Shown piece after piece: positions 1 to 11,216 of a DNA stretch of 19,755 nt. The DNA is from Conidiobolus incongruus B7586 (Eukaryota; Entomophthoromycota; Entomophthoromycetes; Entomophthorales; Conidiobolaceae), in assembly GCA_000697335.1 (NCBI GenBank), contig JNEM01016219.1, forward strand, positions 1-19,755. The letters run 5' to 3'. The notes under the pieces are model-generated. The model was not told the origin of the DNA and made no database searches. It saw only the letters and a list, made by a program, of their open reading frames with translations. The translations under genes and the position numbers were made by a program. Each line of letters opens with the position of its first letter. The first letter of the stretch is position 1.

Positions 1-861
1 CTTTTATATATTACTACCTATTTATTATTAATATAATTAAGATCAAATAAACAATTTATATATAAAATAATTGATAATATTTTTCAACAATAGATTGAAA
101 TTATTAATTAATTTTGAATATGTATATATTTATATTATTTTTATCAACCAAAGATAGTATTATTATATTAAAGAGTATATGTAATTGATTATAAATCAAA
201 AGATTTTATATATCAAGCATTTGATTAACTTTAATATCCCAAATTATATTGTGATATTTGAAAACTTATTTTAAATTTTTATATTAAATAAAAAAGAGAT
301 AAAATATGATGAATTTTAACCAAAAAGCTATGATTATATCAATCAAAGTGATATCATATGTGAAATTTTATTTTATAGTTTTTTTATATATCCATGAAAT
401 CAATCATTTTGTTATTCAAAATTTATGTAATTTAAATAAATGTATTGAAATTTATGCGAATAACAATCAAAAGTAAAGCAGATTTAATTAAATCACTAAA
501 CCATTAATGATCATCTAATAATCATATAGAAATGATATTAGAAAAAGGAGATTAAAAATATGTTTATAATTTGATTAATGTAATCAAAATTATAAATTTT
601 GCTTTAAGGAAGGGCATATATATTAATTAAAATATTCCATATTATAGACTATAAAATATTATATTATAACAACAAATTGAATAAGTATTATATTTTTGTA
701 AAATTATATGAATATTGTAATACAAAAATAGTAAAATTAAATAGAAAATATCAAAGAAATACTTTATAGTTATACAATCATTTAAATTTAGAAAATTCAA
801 TCACTAGAAATAATCAGTGACTGAAAAGTAATTTAACCCAGTGTTAGTGAATTTATATAAT
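1..861. other. AT-rich spacer, no gene seen
   Basis: The stretch is almost entirely A and T, with frequent stops in all frames and no tRNA-like, repeat or terminal-repeat structure that I can recognise. It lies downstream of the minus-strand STIMATE-family gene ending at 862, so its right edge must hold that gene's 3' untranslated region. No particular polyadenylation site can be picked, because A-rich hexamers are everywhere. Confidence 0.6.
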
Positions 862-1768
862 TTAATCCATTCTCTGTTCGTTGTCTTCATCTTCCTGCTG
901 TTCGTCTCTCATTAGAGGACTCAAATCAGGATGATTGGTTTCGTTGTTATGAGAAGTTTCAATGTTATCATTGGACTCCAACTCGTGATTGTATGGCAAT
1001 GTATGATTGGGACTATCTTTAATAATATAATCAGTGATCCAAAATTGAATAATATTCATTATAAGAGGAATAATGAACATAACAAAAATAATTTGTGCTC
1101 TAGGGTCACCAATATCTTCAAATGGTGAAAGGAACCATTCTCCAATATCCAAGATGAAGGGAAAAAGGAAGAGTAAGATTCCGACCACGATTTTCATTAA
1201 AAACAAACAGGTGCAAAATATTGTTAATTGCTTCAACCAGATGGTGAATTGAGGCGGTTTTCCATAATATCCAGATTTGATGTGTGTGACCTTAAAGAAA
1301 CTTAAAATTTTATGAACTATTTTTAAAATCACATATAATATATACACTCCCAGCGTGGTGTCGAGTAATAAGTTTAATAAATACCTACAATTACAGATAA
1401 TTATTCACATTAATATAGAGAAATCAAAACTATCAAATAATTACCAAACGCAAGGGTTTGATGCTTCTTTGCCATGTTGGCTAAATAAATCCGAAATTCC
1501 CAAGTTAAACATATGAACAAAGCCTGCTCCAAAACTCTGTTTACTTACATCAAAAAACCTAATTGAAGGAAATGTTAAACTAAAGAGAACAAGTTCACAT
1601 TTAAAATTACCAAATGAGCCATGGACGCCTTGGAAATTCTCTCCATCTCTTATACAAAAGGGAAGCAATAATGCAGCCACCCATAGCCATTTGGATTACA
1701 ATAGCGAATAATCCTAACAGCTTACAATGGTGACCTTTAACACTATCATTGTCATTTGTTAATGTCAT
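862..1768 (-). CDS. STIMATE/TMEM110-family multi-pass membrane protein, three exons
   Basis: The exons, in gene order, are 1768-1611, 1558-1445 and 1384-862, giving 264 residues and a TAA stop. The introns are 52 nt (1559-1610) and 60 nt (1385-1444), both GTAATT...TAG, and each splits a Trp codon (W53, W91). The spliced protein aligns throughout with the TMEM110/STIMATE family from my memory of the human protein: an early Cys-x-Leu-Leu-Gly segment, a KRWREFPRRPW loop near 40-50, FFDVSKQ at 54-60, NPCVWYLLNLLLDTTLG at 87-103, SGYYGKPPQ at 128-136 and DPRAQIIFVMFIIPLIMN at 184-201. About five hydrophobic helices are visible (roughly 17-39, 60-78, 92-118, 144-170, 186-210), then a polar, acidic tail. 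Human STIMATE acts at ER-plasma membrane junctions and regulates STIM1; the yeast relative YPL162C is vacuolar. Which role applies here is unknown. The ATG at 1768 is the first after an in-frame TAA. Fold assignment is firm; cell location is inference. Confidence 0.92.
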
Positions 1769-1968
1769 ATTTATTTTGAATTGATTAAATGGAAAAGTGA
1801 TAATTATTAATGAGATTTTGGAGTTTTAATCTTTTTATAATTGAAAAATTGTCAATGAAAAAGTTAATTTCATTATTACTTAAAAGGTTATTAATTTGAA
1901 CCAAATCTATTTATATTTCAATCCATTCTGTTACAGTCATACCGATTCTAATTTTGAATTTTCATTTC

Positions 1969-2030
1969 AATAATAATATTATTATAAATAATATAAATAA
2001 TAATAATGATAATGATAATAATAATTCAAT
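1969..2030. repeat. AAT/ATA-type simple-sequence tract
   Basis: The tract is a run of AAT, ATT and AATG-like units, including AATAATAATGATAATGATAA. This is ordinary low-complexity DNA in an AT-rich genome, roughly 200 bp upstream of the STIMATE-family start codon. No function is implied. Confidence 0.6.
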
Positions 2031-5000
2031 AAAACAAATTAATTAATAATTGAAAAATTGAATTAAAGATAATAATATATAAGCATATTTATTTTTATAT
2101 ATGAGGATTAACAATAGACTTAATGGATTAGAATGGTAAATTGATTATCAACTTTCAAATCCTCTGAAAATAAGTTTGATTTACAAATAGTTTATATTAC
2201 CAAATTCAATTAAAAATTGATTAATTTTCATCAAATGATATATAGTTTGAATTTTATAATAAATTTCTTTATTCAGCTACAAATAGCATAATATAATTGA
2301 TATAATTAATATAATTATTTACTAGTAAATATGTAAATGACTTTGATATTATAAAATATTCCTAATAATATAACTATAATTAGGTTTGGATTAATTAACT
2401 GGAATCAAAACGCATTATATTAATTTAAACCCAATATTATATTAAATTTTTCAAGGCAAATTCTATTATATTGTGTTTGATATATATTACAAAATTGATT
2501 GTTATTAAAACTAAGTTTATAAAATTATATATTATTATTAATTTCATTTAATATAAAATAACTTGAATAATTAATATATTGAAACTAATTATTTTTAATC
2601 AATCGTATAATTGATGATTTGAACTGCAATACATTAATAAACACCTTTATATTCTGCTAATATTTTCTGTAAAAAAATAAAAGATTATAATTCATGATAT
2701 TTGAATATAGTTTTGGGTAATAAAATAATTAACCTCAAAGCTTGTTAATTTAAATTAAAAAATATAATCAATATATTAATATTAAATTTATGATAAATCA
2801 TGTATTATAAAGAATTAGTCAATAGGATAATTTATTTGATAATATCTATACTATAACCTTAAATTATCAGAGCTTAAATAATAATATTTAATATATTTTA
2901 TTAGTCTTAAATCTAAATTAATTAAATGGATATAAAGTTATATAATGCTATTTATGTAATTTTTGTAATGTGGAATAAACTGGTTAAATATTAATGAAAT
3001 TATAATTATTATTTTAAATCAATAGGCTTTACTAAAGTATGTTGATTCCATAATTTATTCTTATCCATAGAAGTCAATAATAATTTCTAATATATATATA
3101 ATTATTTTTAATTAACTAATAATTATTATTTAATTATTTTTTCAAATTATATTAACTATAATTTTATTATAATAAGTATAAGTAATTTTTGCCCAAAAAA
3201 ACCAATTTTAGATTTATCTATTGAAATCAATTAATTTCATATTGTTTAGTAGTAAACTGATATCTTCCATTAGCGAGTTTATATTCATGCTTGAAAATCT
3301 ATTTCCTTCTCTATTTACTGTAATTAATTTTAAAAATATATTATTAAGCTTAAAAAGAGATTAATTTATTTATAATTTTAAACATAATATAAAATATAAA
3401 AAATACATTTATTTTTATTCCAAAATACTTTAATTTGTAATATAATAGATAATATTTAAATAAAGTAAATACTTGAAATACTATTTTTGAAATTTAGAAT
3501 AATTATTATTAATTCAATAATCTATATGATATTCTTATAATCTAAATATAACTTTGATTTAAATTAAAATAACTAGTAATATTGAAATTTAATTTTTTAT
3601 CAATTAATAATATTTATATTTAATAAGAGTAATGACTTTATTATTAATTTAAATACATTAAAACCCATATTTATAATTTAAAAAATTTATATTACAATAA
3701 ATCAACTAAAATACCAATTTATATTTAATCATGCTGATATAAAAAATGAAATATAACATATTATTCAAATAATAAAAATTTGATTACACTTACAGAAAAT
3801 ATTCTAAACAAACAACAGAAAAAATCTATAATAACTATATAAATATTATATTTATATTAACTTCAAACCAGTAACTTTTAAAATCTATTTGCTTTAGTAT
3901 AACTTTTAATTCATAATACTAATTTCCAAATTTTACTTAAATAATTTTTATTTTAAATAAAAATTAAAATTAATTGCTCTTTTGACTATAAATTGATTTT
4001 TCCAATATTAAGGATATTAATAGAAATATAGTTTAAATCTATTAATATAATGAATATCAAATAATGATATATAATATTATATATTATATTCATCAGCATT
4101 TGCCATCATTTTTACCATTTTGGAGAGAAAAATTGGTTATATTTTTTTAATATAATTATGATGAGTTTAATCAATGCACAATATTACCTGTATAAGTAAT
4201 ATAATATTTTTACTAGTTATCAGATGTCAGAATAAGAAAATTTATCTCTACTCAAGATTTATAGGAACAAATCCACCAACTATATGTGAAAATATATTAT
4301 GAAATCACCAGCTTCAATACTAACAAAATGAATTAAATGTACTATTTGGATGAATTATTTTATTATTAAAATAAAAAGAATGAATTTAATTTAAGCTGAT
4401 ATTTTGAAATTTAATTCAAGCTTTAGCATATTTGAATATAAGCATAGTGTGATTCTCAAATTACATCATATTTAGCTGATCATATAGAAATTTATTTTAT
4501 ATACAGCTATTGATAAATATATAACCAGAAGTTTCAATGCTAATATTCCTACTTTTATTTATTTTTAAAATCTAATTATTTACAAATCAATATTAGATAT
4601 TGAAATGAAATCATTTTTACGATGAGTAGCCTTGTAAATTTTAAAATTACAAACTATATGATAACAATAATAAAATATGCATGATAAAATCTAAACAATG
4701 TAATAAGAGTGTGGAATTAAATTATTTATTTTCAACTGCTGATTAAAATTGATTGAATAACTGATTCTATTACGATTAGTCATTTGCATTCCAACCTGAT
4801 TTTGTCACTATTTCCTTTCCATAGGTCATTTACTGAAACTAGATGAACAGAAATGAATTGATTTTTATTATTCATTGATTCATATGTTAGATTTATTAGA
4901 AATCAATGGTGAATCAATTTGCAATATGAAATAAAATAGACTCTATTTAAATAATGACTCTTCAGTTTTTAAAGGCAGAAATTAAATTCATAATACATGA

Positions 5001-5319
5001 ATTTTATTCAATTCAAATTATATAATTTCTGATTAGTAATTTGATTTGTTCATCATAGAATATATTTCAATAGTAATGATTAAAAGATTCATTTTGTTGG
5101 ATTGGAAAATAATATATTCCGGTCATGAATTTATATGGTGGTTGTTACAATAATATAATTTCATATGAGTTGATATAATAAAACAAAATCAAATATAGAA
5201 TATTTTTAATGGGTAATAAAACACATTGAATGGCTAAAACTAGCCCTATATAAACCTATATTATATATACTGATCAAAATAGCATATTTTGAGAATTATA
5301 GTTTAATCATATAAATATA

Positions 5320-5337
5320 ATATATATATATATATAT
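5320..5337. repeat. AT dinucleotide microsatellite
   Basis: About nine uninterrupted AT units lie inside the long spacer. The run is self-complementary and therefore likely to vary in length between strains. Confidence 0.7.
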
Positions 5338-5824
5338 TATAATAAAATTTAAATTATAATTTATTATTACATTTTATAAACTTTTAATAATTCATCTCTT
5401 ATGGTATTAACCACCTTGCATTAATATATTAAAAAAATTAAATCATCAGCTTAATTTAATGAACAATATATACTTAATTATATTAAAACATGCTTATGTA
5501 TAACTACCAAGATTTAAACTTTATATTAAATATTATATTTATTAGAATATAAATATACTAATTTGTTGAAAATGAATAGTGTCTGTGTCAATAAAGCTTA
5601 GTCAGTTTATTTACTTTAATTACATGACAATATGATAGATTTCAATAATAAAACTAATTCAAATTTGATTTAAAATATTTTGTACTAAAACCAAGAATTT
5701 TTAAAACTCAAATTCTTTTCATTTAACAATACTATGCAAACATTTGGTTTACCAAAGTTATTTTTTAATATTATATTCATCTAACAGAATTCATTGAAAT
5801 ATATTATTGCTACTCTGCCACCAC

Positions 5825-6270
5825 TCATGCAATAAATGCATTAAAAATTTTCTTAATGTCACTAAATAAATTTCAATTTAATGGAGATATTAGATTTGAG
5901 CATAATAGATCAAGTATTTTTGACACAATCAATCAATATTTAATATGTAATAACTGTCGCATCCTGCTCTCTTGGATAAACAAGAACAAGGACCCAGTCC
6001 TGAGAACCATCACAAGGATATACCATGGCACAGCCACACCTCCACAAACTCTTAAAACACCTTTAAATACACTAGTAGCTTCTATCATGGAAGATTGATT
6101 TTTGGTTTCTACTCAAAATTACATTTGTACTGCCAATTATCCTCTTCTATATTCATCACTTCCAAGAGTAACACCCCCACCTTAGTGTTACTAAAACCAC
6201 CCATTAACTTATTACCAGCAATATTATTCAACATACTTATTCCAATAATAAAATCAATTCTACTACAGCT
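5825..6270 (-). other. Coding-like island, possible decayed membrane-protein gene
   Basis: Base composition jumps here well above the surrounding spacer, especially at 5950-6200. Two minus-strand frames abut near 6110. One runs 6270-6109 (53 residues, containing FIIGISMLNN and GVLLLEVMNIEEDNWQY). The other runs from about 6112, with an ATG at 6088, to the TGA at 5933 (51 residues from the ATG), and contains the hydrophobic stretch GVAVPWYILVMVLRT followed by GSLFLFIQESRMRQ. A GTTATT...TTTAG splice (5954-5862) would give a basic end, HDIKKIFNAF, before a TGA at 5825. Its donor is weak, so this is only a possibility. A hydrophobic helix followed by a short basic tail is loosely reminiscent of the end of a seven-helix receptor, but I do not recognise a family. 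A plus-strand frame (5856-6098, 80 codons) covers part of the same DNA and cannot be excluded. It could be a gene relic, a gene with missed introns, or chance. Confidence 0.25.
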
Positions 6271-6306
6271 TTATTTTTTTTACTCATTACTTCATAATTT
6301 TATAAC

Positions 6307-6522
6307 ATGTCTCTCATTCGTTCTAATTTGCCCAATTTGCAATTAATTCCATATTATGAACCTAATCGGATAGCCATCGCGACCCAACTGGTCTTCTTGG
6401 CCCCTAGAGTTGTAGATCACATAGTCACTTATATTTCTGACCATCGTGACGAAGTATTGGAGCTGGCATTAATACCCTTAACTAATCTCGTTACAATAAC
6501 CCTCCAATCCATTAATAAATAA
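6307..6522 (+). CDS. Small hypothetical protein, faintly F-box-like (71 aa)
   Basis: This is an ATG-to-TAA frame with balanced codons (CGG, GCC, ATC, GCG, ACC, CTG, GTC) that contrast sharply with the AT-only flanks, which argues that it is or recently was translated. Residues 31-62 (LAPRVVDHIVTYISDHRDEV, then LELALIPLTNL) resemble the start of an F-box: a Leu-x-Pro lead, a hydrophobic helix with Asp-His-Ile, then an Asp-x-x-Leu-Leu-x-Leu-Ala-Leu pattern. F-boxes normally sit at the start of much longer proteins with substrate-binding repeats, and none follow here: sequence after 6522 reverts to AT spacer. It could be a free-standing small protein, a first exon whose partners I cannot find, or a fragment of a duplicated gene. 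The minus-strand island just to the left (5825-6270) would be divergent from it. Function is unknown. Confidence 0.4.
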   Translation: MSLIRSNLPNLQLIPYYEPNRIAIATQLVFLAPRVVDHIVTYISDHRDEVLELALIPLTNLVTITLQSINK

Positions 6523-7484
6523 TATATATTCTGTTCAAACAAAAGAATCAATAGAATGAATTTGAAATTCTTTAAAATAGATTATAATATATAAATATAT
6601 TAGAAGCAATAAAATAAATATTAGGTGAATTTGAAATATCAGAGATTCATATATGAATAAAATAAAAAGAAATCATAAATATAATACTGACAAAAATTCC
6701 TGTTAGGAATATATCAATTTTGGCACCTTTTAGATTTGATATATTCATCAAAATATTATGTTTGTACATTACATTTCAGGTAGTTATTATAAAAAATACA
6801 AATGTAAGAACTTAAAATTAGTCAAATTCAATATTATATAACTTAATATTTATTTAAATTAGGATAATTGTCAATGCCTTTATTATATTTCAATTTGCCA
6901 CTTAATGTTCTTACCTAAGGAAAATTATAAATGAAAAGTATCGTCCAATAAAACTAATCAATAAATATTTAGGAAAAAATTCCAATTATCAAAGTAAAAA
7001 AGATTAAAATTAAGAAATAAATTCGTGATTTGAATTTATTATTCTCTAAATCATATTTAAGAATACTATATCTTTATTTAATTGACTTTTAATAAATGAA
7101 CCGTAAGATTTAAGATATTGAATTTATGATGAAACAAACACAGTGTTATTATTAATTTTAAATATACTTTATAATTTCAAAACATTTAAAGAAAATATCC
7201 AACCTTTATTTATACAATATATTAAATGTTCAATTTTATATTTCTGAATATTCTATTATTTAATTTATTATCAAATGTTAAAAAGATTGGTTTACTAGGA
7301 AATTGATTAAATTACATATCGTCAATAGTTGTAATCAACCCATAAACTCAATTTCGTGAAGAAACATATTAAAAAAATTGAAGGATCCCTTTACGTCAAA
7401 CCAAATCAATTCAAATTGTAATAAATTTGAGGCATAATAATACATAATACTCGTTATATATATCCTCAAAAGTAATAAATTATA
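6523..7484. other. AT-rich spacer upstream of the nucleoporin gene
   Basis: No gene is seen. The right end (about 7380-7484), with ggatccctttacgtcaaacc and a less AT-biased composition, probably carries the promoter and short leader of the nucleoporin gene. The start codon context is AAATTATAATG. No element can be named with confidence. Confidence 0.5.
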
Positions 7485-10097
7485 ATGTCTTTTGGTAAGC
7501 TCCCTTCTTAGTCAATTAAATATATTGTTAATTAATATTTAGGTTTTAATCAGAATCAGAATAACCAAAATTCTTCTGGTTCTTCGGCAAATAATGCCTC
7601 TAACAATCCTCAAACTTCTCAGCCTTCTCTCTTCGGCTCCACTGCCACTACCAATCCTGCTCCAAACTCATCCAATGCCTTTTCTTTTGGCTCAAATGCC
7701 TCAAATAATAATTCGCCCTTCGGAAATAATTCTTCATTTAATTTTGGTGCTTCTTCTACAGCCTCTCAGTCAACCCCAGCCTTCGGTGCACCTAGCAACA
7801 CTAATACTTCACAAAACAATCCGTCTTCTGGATTTGGCTTGGGTTCAAACAATAACTCATCATTTGGTAACACTTCAAATTCTAACTCGCTTTTTTCTGC
7901 GTCCGGATTTCAGGCTAAACCCTCTGAAAGTAATGCTAATAATACTTCAGCAACTCCAAGTTTTGGATTTGGAAATAGTACCACTTCTCAGAGTAACTCT
8001 TTAACTTCCAGCACTACTTCAGCTAATCCTCCTGCCTCAAGTGTTGCATCAACTTCTACTTTTCAAGCCAGTGTACCGACTACCCAAGCCAGCTCTTTTT
8101 TTGGCTCATCCACTGGCGCTTTTGGGTCAAATTCTCCAACAGTTAATAGCACTGCTACGTCAAACACCTCAGCACCTATTTTCTCTTTTTCTAATGCTTT
8201 ATCACCTGCTGCTACTTCTACTCAGTCCACCACAGCAAAACCTGCTTTTTCATTTGGTTCTAATACTACTGATTCAAAAAGCAGTGCCACAACTAATTCA
8301 GCCTTTAGTTTTGGAACTACTACTACCACAGTAGATGCTGCCAAATCAACTACCAACGTTGAAGGATCAAAGCCTGCTTCCAATACTTTTTCATTTGGTT
8401 CTTCAACCAATACTGGAACATCAAAAGCTACATCTCCAATTTCCTTTGGCTCTCCGACCACTACCGGAACATCTAAACCTGCTGCTCCCTCTACATTTTC
8501 GTTTGGTACTTCAACAGCTGCTGAACCAGCAAAATCAACTACAGCCCCTACTTTCTCATTTGGCTCTCCCACCACAACTGATACATCTAAGTCAGTTACT
8601 CCTACCTCTTTCGCTTTTGGAACCTCCACAACTACTGAAACATCCAGGCCCACAGCTTCCACTACAACACCTTTCGGTTCTTCGACAACCACTGAAACGC
8701 CTAAACCCGCTGCTACTTCACTGTTCTCGTTTGGTTCTTCAACAAGTACGGAAACATCTAAACCAGTTACTACTAGTGCATTCTCCTTCGGTTCTTCGAC
8801 AACCACCGAATCATCCAAACCAGCCACTCCTTCGGTATTTTCTTTTGGTTCTTCATCGACCACTGAAACATCTAAACCCCCTACTACTGGTTCTACATTC
8901 TCTTTTAACCCTTCTACCGCAGCTGAAACATCTAAGCCTGTTACTACCTCAACTACACCCTCATTTGGTTCCTCCACAACTACAGAAACTTCTAAACCTG
9001 CGGCAGCTTCTACCTTTTCCTTTGGCTCTTCAACTACAACTGAAACATCTAAGCCTGCTATTACATCTACCCCATTCTCTTTTGGTGCTCCTGCATCAAC
9101 CCAATCTTCTACAGCATCCACTATTTCTACCACATCGTCAGCGCCATCTTTTTCCTTTAATACATCCACCTCTCAAGCATCCGGCTCTTCTGCTCCAGGC
9201 ATATCAACCTCTACTTCAACTCCACCAAAACTATTTGGTTCTACTGATTCTAAAGGAGCAACTTCATTAGCAAGCACTTCATCTAATACGACTTCTGCTA
9301 CCTCAGCTCCTTCCCTTTTTGCTCCAATTACCATCAAACAAAGAGAACCAGCTACAAAACATGACACTATTCTTTGGGATGGAATTATGTCCCTCAAAGA
9401 CAGTTTAGATCCATCCTCTCCTCAATGCAAGTTCACACACTATTTCTACAATGACATCGACCCTGCTAATATCCACAGAGTTGTAAGACCTCCAGAACAA
9501 TCCGAAATTTTATGGAACAATGCTCAATCCGATAATCCAGATCCCTCAAGGTTGATTCCAGCTCTAGCCAAGTCATTTTCCGATGTTCTCAAGAGAGCCA
9601 AAATCCAAAACCAAACTGCCAAGACTCAAGCCGATACCATTCAAAGTCTACTCCAAGGATTGTCTGATCTTCGTCATAGACAGCAAGTTGATCACCAAGA
9701 TCGCTTATTGCTCATCCGTCGAAGACATTCTGAACTAGCTACACGTATTCTGAAAGTTCACTCTAAACTTTTCCTTCTCCAGAAAACTTCAAATAACGTC
9801 AGCACCAAAGAAAGTTCATTAAACTCTCGCTTAGACAAATTATATAATCACCATTTCCAGCCAAGAAAGCAAATTAGTATCATCAACGATCTTTGGATTA
9901 AGCTCCAACAGATTAGAGAACAACAATCCAACAAATATTCACATCCTAACAATCATTCGCTTACACGCTTCAATACTCTTGATCACAATCAATTGAACTT
10001 GATCAAGAATATCCTGGATGACCACCAATCTACTCTCACTCACTTGATGGAAACTGTGAAACAGGACAAAGAAATCATTTCTCATTTAATGAAGTAA
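7485..10097 (+). CDS. FG nucleoporin of the Nup54/Nup57 type, two exons
   Basis: Exon 1 is only 10 nt (7485-7494, ATG TCT TTT G). A 48-nt intron (7495-7542, GTAAGC...TTTAG) splits the Gly codon of Met-Ser-Phe-Gly, and exon 2 runs 7543-10097, giving 854 residues. Residues 1 to about 585 are a disordered Ser/Thr/Asn-rich domain with roughly 27 Phe-Gly dipeptides, first mixed SFG/LFG/FGFG types, then regular FSFG units (286-514). Residues 600-690 match the Nup54 alpha/beta region: CKFTHYFYNDIDPANIHRVV, RPPEQSEILW, and NPDPSRLIPALAKSFSDVLK. Residues 690-854 are a predicted coiled coil (RRRHSELATRILKVHSKLFL and FQPRKQISIINDLWIKL), matching the end that in Nup54/Nup57 pairs with Nup62/Nsp1 and Nup58/Nup49 in the central channel. 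As I recall, yeast Nup57 is about 540 residues, so the FG region is expanded. The unspliced upstream frame shows why the start is 7485: MSFG is the natural FG opening. Family assignment is firm. Confidence 0.94.
8388..9074 (+). repeat. Tandem FSFG coding repeat, about 12 units of 54-63 bp
   Basis: Within the nucleoporin, about twelve units of 18-21 codons follow the pattern FSFGSSTTTETSKPATTS. One unit has lost the FG (it reads FSFN, near 8901) and two have a shortened lead (PFG, SFG). The reading frame is kept in every unit, although third positions vary, so selection on the protein is likely and the array is not freshly duplicated. The unit contributes one Phe-Gly transport-receptor contact and a Thr/Ser/Pro/Lys spacer. 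Such arrays tend to change copy number. Confidence 0.85.
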
Positions 10098-11216
10098 TTC
10101 CATCTTATTTTTGACTTAGCATCTGGAATTGAATTAATTATTTTTCAATATTTACTATGATTGCTATATCCTCCAATCACTCACTCTAGGTATATTATCA
10201 AATGTTTTGGTGATTCATTATAATAAATATTACTAAGTAATTATCATTATCTCCTTTTATATAAAATTATTAAAAAATATCAAAAATAGTAGTATATTAG
10301 GTTGATGTAATAAAGCCTAACATTATATGTTTGATAAATAATTGAATTTCAATGTTTAATTGATGACTTTAATATTATAAAATACTAAAATAGATAATGG
10401 TATATATTTGGATTGAATAAATCTTATTTTTTAAAATTATGATCTTTTTTTGTACTCTGGAGATTCATTTGTAGAAAAATATAAATTTTTCAATATAAGA
10501 GCATTATATTATTATCACTGTAACTATAATACTAATATTCAAACTTAAAATAATATTTAGTTCTTATAAATATATTGTTTATTTTCTATTTAATAATATC
10601 TATAATATATATATAGTTACTAAAATATATTATACAGTTTCAATAATTTATTAAATTAACTTCAATATTTATCAACATCAAAATTTGGATTATATCGCTA
10701 TATTATATTCATTCCAAATGCTTAAAACGATATCATATACCGAACTCAACTATCTTTAATCGTATTATTTCAATAAAACATTCAATAAAATATTTTGATT
10801 AATAAATATGTTTAACTCTAAGTTAAAATTCTATAAAAGTAATAATTAAAATATATTTTATCAAAAATGTTCAAATACGAAATAATAAAAATTAATCAAT
10901 CAGAAATGGTTCTAATTATAATATTCTATAATGTTAAAGATTTGAATAAATTAATTTAAGATTATTCCTTTATTCATTAGGATATTAAAATATATCAAAA
11001 TTAATGAAACTTGAAAAATATATATTATTACATTTTATATTTCTTCCATTATTATATAAATTTTTATTATTAAAAAAATATAAGTTTGTAATTGAATTAT
11101 TGGATAGTTAATCCCATAATTTTATATCGAAATAATTTTTATATTAACTCATTTTCAATGTAAAATTGAAATGAACACAATCGTTGGATAAGAATAATTA
11201 AAAAATAGTTTCAAAT
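10098..11216. other. AT-rich spacer between nucleoporin and RPB8 genes
   Basis: No open frame with coding character occurs on either strand. The left edge (10098-10200, attccatcttatttttgact onward) is less AT-biased and is probably the nucleoporin 3' untranslated region. The right edge must hold the RPB8 promoter. Both flanking genes read rightwards. Confidence 0.55.

Larger units (their letters stand above)
1769..5824. other. 4 kb AT-rich desert, no supported gene
   Basis: No reading frame of convincing length or codon use is present on either strand. Slightly less AT-biased patches occur near 4080-4330 and 4780-4850. The latter holds a 17-codon minus-strand frame (ATG ACC TAT GGA...) too short to call. 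Simple-sequence runs lie near 1969-2030 and 5320-5337. The upstream region of the minus-strand STIMATE gene lies just right of 1768, but no promoter motif stands out from the AT background. Confidence 0.55.

Noticed and set aside
931-1128. 65-codon plus-strand frame
   Set aside because: It lies wholly opposite exon 3 of the STIMATE-family gene and has no family features.
6095-6346. 83-codon hydrophobic plus-strand frame starting with TTG
   Set aside because: It has no ATG start, consists mainly of Leu/Ile/Phe from T-rich DNA, and overlaps better candidates on both strands.
8222-9169. 315-codon open frame on the minus strand opposite the nucleoporin repeats
   Set aside because: It is a by-product of the tandem FSFG codons, whose complement lacks stops. 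It gives a repetitive Val/Glu/Asp peptide (VEEPKEN-type units) and overlaps a gene with firm family identity on the plus strand.
8335-9270. 311-codon plus-strand frame rich in Leu, Pro, Gln and His
   Set aside because: It is the shifted-frame reading of the same Ser/Thr/Pro repeat DNA in the nucleoporin, with no ATG of its own and no domain.
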